From positions 1 to 16,909 of the forward strand of contig JADHWK010000048.1 of assembly GCA_016783505.1 (NCBI GenBank): 16,909 nucleotides of DNA. Reading direction: 5' to 3'. This stretch comes from Candidatus Zhuqueibacterota bacterium (GTDB taxonomy: Bacteria; BS750m-G25). Positions 13,865-16,909 of the stretch are shown here, piece by piece; position 1 is the first letter of the stretch, and each line of letters opens with the position of its first letter. Position numbers and translations under genes: made by a program. Under the pieces are notes generated by a model. That model searched no databases. It worked only from the letters and a program-made list of their open reading frames with translations, and was not told the origin of the DNA.

Positions 13865-14266
13865 TTACTCATTGCGGAAAATGATTCTATTTAAAATAAA
13901 CTCTTTTATTTTCTTTGCTATTTTGAAGGCATCTTTTGCTTCCTCTAAAGATGGTTCAAACCAATCGTCAGGATAGCGAACCTCAATAGCGTAATCAGTA
14001 AGTTTATCTGCCTCCTCTTTCAACGCAGAGATTTCTCCGTCTTTCTCTTCGCATTTTGTGATTAATTCACCGATTTCATGGGTCTTGGTAAAGGGAATGT
14101 CGAGGAATACCAAGTATGCCTTCAGGTATTTTTCGACTGCTTGCTGACAATGAAAACAAACACTCTCCGTCACTGCGCTTGAAAATGACAATTCATGTTC
14201 GGCACTTAGCAGGTCCTTTTCTGCCTTATTAATCCAGTTATTTATCAGTTCCTTTTTTGTTTTCAT
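13865..14266 (-). CDS. HEPN domain protein of an MNT/HEPN toxin-antitoxin pair
   Basis: A 133-residue all-helical HEPN protein. The core reads ESVCFHCQQAVEKYLKAYLVF, then FTKTHEIGELI, then the family's YAIEVRYPDDW segment (92-102). In HEPN/MNT modules the HEPN subunit is typically an RNase toxin, and the MNT partner inactivates it by transferring AMP to a Tyr. Here Arg97 is followed by YPDDW with no His 4-6 residues on, so the classical R-x4-6-H nuclease motif is not visible. Activity is therefore uncertain. Its start overlaps the MNT gene by 29 bp, indicating translational coupling. The pair lies inside the lipid gene run and is probably an insertion. Confidence 0.88.
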   Translation of the reverse strand: MKTKKELINNWINKAEKDLLSAEHELSFSSAVTESVCFHCQQAVEKYLKAYLVFLDIPFTKTHEIGELITKCEEKDGEISALKEEADKLTDYAIEVRYPDDWFEPSLEEAKDAFKIAKKIKEFILNRIIFRNE

Positions 14267-14573
14267 ATAAGACCTTTCCCTCTTTTACTATGCTTGTAAT
14301 AAATGCCTCTTTTACCCCTTTCCAATCGTCAATTTCTTCCTGGGTATAAACAATAATATCCTTGGGAATATCAGTAACCCCCCACAGATATTTTCTAATT
14401 TCTCTCGCCCTCTTGTATCTTGGTAGGTTGCTACTTTTTACGACTAATAAGTCTAAGTCACTGTCTTTAGTGGGACGACCATATTCGTAAGAACCAAAGA
14501 GAATGACCTTCGCTGGTTTAAACTTACTTACTATTCTTTTGAGAATTTCGTCTAGTTGTTGTTGTGTGATCAT
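14238..14573 (-). CDS. MNT-type minimal nucleotidyltransferase, antitoxin of the HEPN pair
   Basis: A 111-residue minimal nucleotidyltransferase. The signature is ILFGSYEYGRPTKDSDLDLLVV (24-45), with Gly-Ser and the two metal-binding Asp (39 and 41), and a third acidic residue in KDIIVYTQEE. Known MntA-type proteins use ATP to AMPylate a Tyr of their HEPN partner. It stands first in the pair, overlapping the HEPN gene by 29 bp, and begins 12 bp after the GNAT gene stop. A ribosome site AGG lies about 11 nt before the ATG. The tight spacing suggests read-through transcription from the upstream lipid genes. Confidence 0.9.
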   Translation of the reverse strand: MITQQQLDEILKRIVSKFKPAKVILFGSYEYGRPTKDSDLDLLVVKSSNLPRYKRAREIRKYLWGVTDIPKDIIVYTQEEIDDWKGVKEAFITSIVKEGKVLYENKKGTDK

Positions 14574-14585
14574 TTAGCGACCAAC

Positions 14586-15713
14586 CTATTTAGAAGTCAA
14601 CGCATAATCGTAGATACGATAGGTCTTATAGATCCTGGCGCCCATCTTTTCCAGTGCTCGGACCATGGGAAGATTGTCCTCTAAAATCCAGGACATCTCC
14701 CCCCACCAGTATCCCTTGGCGGTTCCGTCCTTAAAGGTCTGATAGTAGAAAATGGAATCAATCCCCTTATGACGATGCTCCTCGATTACACCCATAATAA
14801 TGGTACGAGTCGAGTGAAATTTTTTAACATAGAAATGCCATAGCAGTTTGAAAATTCCTAAGGGGAAAAGCCGCCCGTTGAGCTTGATCAACGCTTCGTT
14901 GACGTTGGGAATGGTCAGGGAAAAACCGACTGGCTTCCCCCCAATCTCTGCAATCAAGGCCAGGTCGGGATCCAGAATCATCTTCATATCCTTGGCCAGT
15001 TTATCGAATTCGTTATCCGTCATGGGAATAGCCCCCCAGTTCTGGCTCCAGGCGGCGTTGTAGATGAGCTTGACCCGCTTGACCTCATTGTCAAAATCCT
15101 TCATTTTGATCTTGCGAACACTAACTCCTGTTCTTTTTTTGATCGCCTCGATAACTTTACCAAACCGTTCCGGGAAGGCTTTATCATCCATATAGTAAGC
15201 ATAGAGATTACGGGCTTTAACAAACCTGTAGCGGTCTATCAGCTCCAGATAATAACGAGGATTATAGGTCATCATCACCACCGGCGGCGAATCAAACCCA
15301 TTTACTAAAAGCCCGCATTCCTCGTTTACTGAAAAATTCATGGGTCCCCGCATGATCTCCATTCCCCGTTCTTTCAGCCAATCCCTGACCGTATCAAAGA
15401 GCTTCTCGGCCACTTGGTAGTCGTTGATGCATTCAAAAAACCCGAAAAACCCCGCCTTCTCGTTGTGCTCCTTGATATGGTTGTCATTTATAATAGCAGC
15501 AATGCGTCCCACCACCCCACCATCCCGTTTAGCCAGAAAAAGCTCAACCTCGGCGTGTTCATGAAAGGGGTGCTTTTTGGGGTTCAGCAAGTTTTTTATC
15601 TCGCTGATAAGGGGGGGAACCCAGTTGGGGTCGCCCTTATAAATCAGCCAAGGAAACTTGATAAACTGATTTAAATCCTTTTTGCTTTTCACACTAACAA
15701 TATTAATAGACAT
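14586..15713 (-). CDS. GNAT-fold acyltransferase, candidate bacterial ceramide synthase (bCerS-like)
   Basis: A 375-residue protein with two GNAT-like halves. The N-terminal half has FPWLIYKGDPNWVPPLI (19-35), PFHEHAEVELFLAKRDG, GRIAAIIND, GFFGFFECI and GPMNFSVNEECGLLVNGFD, then PPVVMMTYNPRYY. The C-terminal half has an acyl-CoA-binding-like GVIEEHRHKGI (308-318), EMSWILEDN (339-347) and a final KTYRIYDY strand. This arrangement is that of the uncharacterised or GNAT-annotated proteins found beside serine palmitoyltransferase, the group that includes Caulobacter bCerS. That enzyme N-acylates the sphingoid intermediate. The match is recalled, not computed. A strong ribosome site (GGGAGG, 4 nt upstream) supports the start. 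It follows the SPT-like gene by 38 bp. Confidence 0.75.
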   Translation of the reverse strand: MSINIVSVKSKKDLNQFIKFPWLIYKGDPNWVPPLISEIKNLLNPKKHPFHEHAEVELFLAKRDGGVVGRIAAIINDNHIKEHNEKAGFFGFFECINDYQVAEKLFDTVRDWLKERGMEIMRGPMNFSVNEECGLLVNGFDSPPVVMMTYNPRYYLELIDRYRFVKARNLYAYYMDDKAFPERFGKVIEAIKKRTGVSVRKIKMKDFDNEVKRVKLIYNAAWSQNWGAIPMTDNEFDKLAKDMKMILDPDLALIAEIGGKPVGFSLTIPNVNEALIKLNGRLFPLGIFKLLWHFYVKKFHSTRTIIMGVIEEHRHKGIDSIFYYQTFKDGTAKGYWWGEMSWILEDNLPMVRALEKMGARIYKTYRIYDYALTSK

Positions 15714-15751
15714 GCTCCCTCCCTACAAAACCTTCCGTCGAAAGGTTAAAA

Positions 15752-16909
15752 TCAATCAATAACGCCCAGTTTCCGGCCCACTTTTTCTATCTTTTCCAGA
15801 GCAGTATCAATCTGATCAAAAGTGTGGGTGGACATCAAGCTAATGCGGATCAGCGTTTCTTTAGGGGGAACGGCCGGGGAGACCACCGGGTTGACGAACA
15901 CCCCCTCATCCTGAAGCATTCGGCACATCTTAAAGACCAAAAGATCATCCCCGATGATCACCGGAATGATGGGTGTCTCTGAGTTCCCTGTGTTAAAGCC
16001 CAGGCCCTTCAGCCCCAGGCGCATCCGTTCCGTATTTGCCCACAGTTTCTCCCTTCGTTCTGGTTCATTTATGATAATATCCAGGGCGGCGATTACAGTA
16101 GCAACTGAAGCTGGGGGGGGTGAAGCACTAAAGATTAACGCCCGGGAAAAGTGTTTCAAGTAGTGGATGACCGGTTCCGATGAGGCGATGAACCCCCCGA
16201 TGGCGGCCAATGACTTACTGAATGTCCCCATCACCAGGTCCACATCATTGTTAAGGTTGAAATGAGAGGCAGTGCCATTCCCCTTCCGGCCCAGAACACC
16301 GATGGCGTGGGCATCGTCTACCATAATTTGGGCTCCGTATTGCTTGGCCAGCCGAACAATATCGGGAAGTCTGGCAATATCTCCCTCCATACTGAAGATT
16401 CCGTCAGTGACGATCAACTTGGAGCGACCATCCAACCCTTTCAGCAGCCTTTCCAGATCCTCCATATTGTTGTGATTGTATTTTCTGTCCTTGGCAAAGG
16501 AAAGCCGGCAGCCGTCAACAATAGAGGCGTGGTTCATGCGATCGCTTAAGATGTACTCTCCTTTGGTCACCAGTGTGGAAAGAACCCCTTGATTGACCTG
16601 AAATCCGGTGGAATACAGAAGAACCTCTTCTTTATCCATAAAGTCGGCTAATTTTTCCTCCAGTTCCACGTGAATGTCCAGCGTCCCGTTAAGAAATCGT
16701 GATCCGGCGCATCCAGTGCCATACTTCTTAACGGCGTTGATGGCGGCCTCTTTGACCTTTGGATGGTTAGTTAAACCAAGATAGGAATTCGATCCCAGCA
16801 TGATGACTTTTTTCCCGTTCATCACCACCTCGGTATCCTGATCGGACTGGATTTCCCGGAAATAGGGATAAATTCCCTGGGCCATTACCTCCCGGGCGGC
16901 GGTGAAATT
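15752..16909 (-). CDS. spt: Serine palmitoyltransferase-type alpha-oxoamine synthase (5' end outside window)
   Basis: A PLP-dependent fold-type I enzyme of the alpha-oxoamine synthase family. Visible motifs, numbered from the internal ATG at 16885, are [10 protein letters not shown] (30-39), [17 protein letters not shown] (61-77), NHAS with PLP-stacking His119, [11 protein letters not shown] (160-170), [11 protein letters not shown] (Asp190, His193), and the PLP lysine 224 in [19 protein letters not shown] followed by GG is the serine palmitoyltransferase pattern; AONS and glycine C-acetyltransferase usually read GTLGKA. The reaction would condense serine with a long acyl thioester to 3-ketosphinganine. 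The frame stays open with family-like residues (FTAAREV) to the last base, so the start lies beyond the window and the ATG at 16885 is internal. It heads the run of lipid genes. Confidence 0.82.
   Translation of the reverse strand, partial: NFTAAREVMAQGIYPYFREIQSDQDTEVVMNGKKVIMLGSNSYLGLTNHPKVKEAAINAVKKYGTGCAGSRFLNGTLDIHVELEEKLADFMDKEEVLLYSTGFQVNQGVLSTLVTKGEYILSDRMNHASIVDGCRLSFAKDRKYNHNNMEDLERLLKGLDGRSKLIVTDGIFSMEGDIARLPDIVRLAKQYGAQIMVDDAHAIGVLGRKGNGTASHFNLNNDVDLVMGTFSKSLAAIGGFIASSEPVIHYLKHFSRALIFSASPPPASVATVIAALDIIINEPERREKLWANTERMRLGLKGLGFNTGNSETPIIPVIIGDDLLVFKMCRMLQDEGVFVNPVVSPAVPPKETLIRISLMSTHTFDQIDTALEKIEKVGRKLGVID

Noticed and set aside
15752-16885. 8-amino-7-oxononanoate synthase (bioF) or glycine C-acetyltransferase
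   Set aside because: The PLP-lysine motif is GTFSKS not GTLGKA, and no biotin or threonine-catabolism gene is nearby; not fully excluded without a tree.

Overview
The window looks like chromosomal DNA from a Gram-negative-type bacterium, possibly an uncultured anaerobe of the Desulfobacterota or a neighbouring lineage. The pointers are a serine-palmitoyltransferase-type enzyme beside a GNAT-like acyltransferase, a DUF3108 protein, and a GAAC-N4-GTTC SOS operator. The taxonomic guess is weak because no rRNA or marker gene is present. Almost everything from about 3.2 kb to the right end reads on the minus strand.

Left, accessory part (1-3230): the 3' end of a DUF3108 gene with its terminator, then an AT-rich stretch. 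That stretch holds a small GIY-YIG nuclease gene, its uncharacterised partner and the C-terminal remnant of a tyrosine recombinase, followed by 575 bp with no gene. A plus-strand two-gene unit follows (tandem winged-helix DNA-binding protein plus an unrecognised aromatic-rich protein). It has a near-perfect promoter, an apparently leaderless start and a strong terminator.

Centre (3262-9448): a four-gene minus-strand DNA-damage unit. Its order is dinB-type Y-family polymerase, short error-prone-type DnaE, DUF72/YecE protein, and SRAP (YedK/HMCES) abasic-site protein. The first gene has a SOS operator inside its promoter. The likely job is damage-inducible translesion synthesis plus shielding of abasic sites.

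Middle right (9487-11232): an M20 dipeptidase with its own terminator. Nearby is the second copy of a roughly 105-130 bp fold-back repeat; the first copy supplies the stop codon of dinB.

Right (11233-16909): a same-strand run, in transcription order: serine palmitoyltransferase (5' end outside the window), GNAT-fold acyltransferase resembling bacterial ceramide synthase, MNT/HEPN toxin-antitoxin-type pair, NAD(P)-dependent epimerase/reductase, a frameshifted REP-type (Y1) transposase element, and a diacylglycerol/ceramide-kinase-like enzyme. Together they resemble a bacterial sphingolipid (ceramide phosphate) pathway interrupted by two accessory insertions. The pathway assignment is inference from family identity and order.
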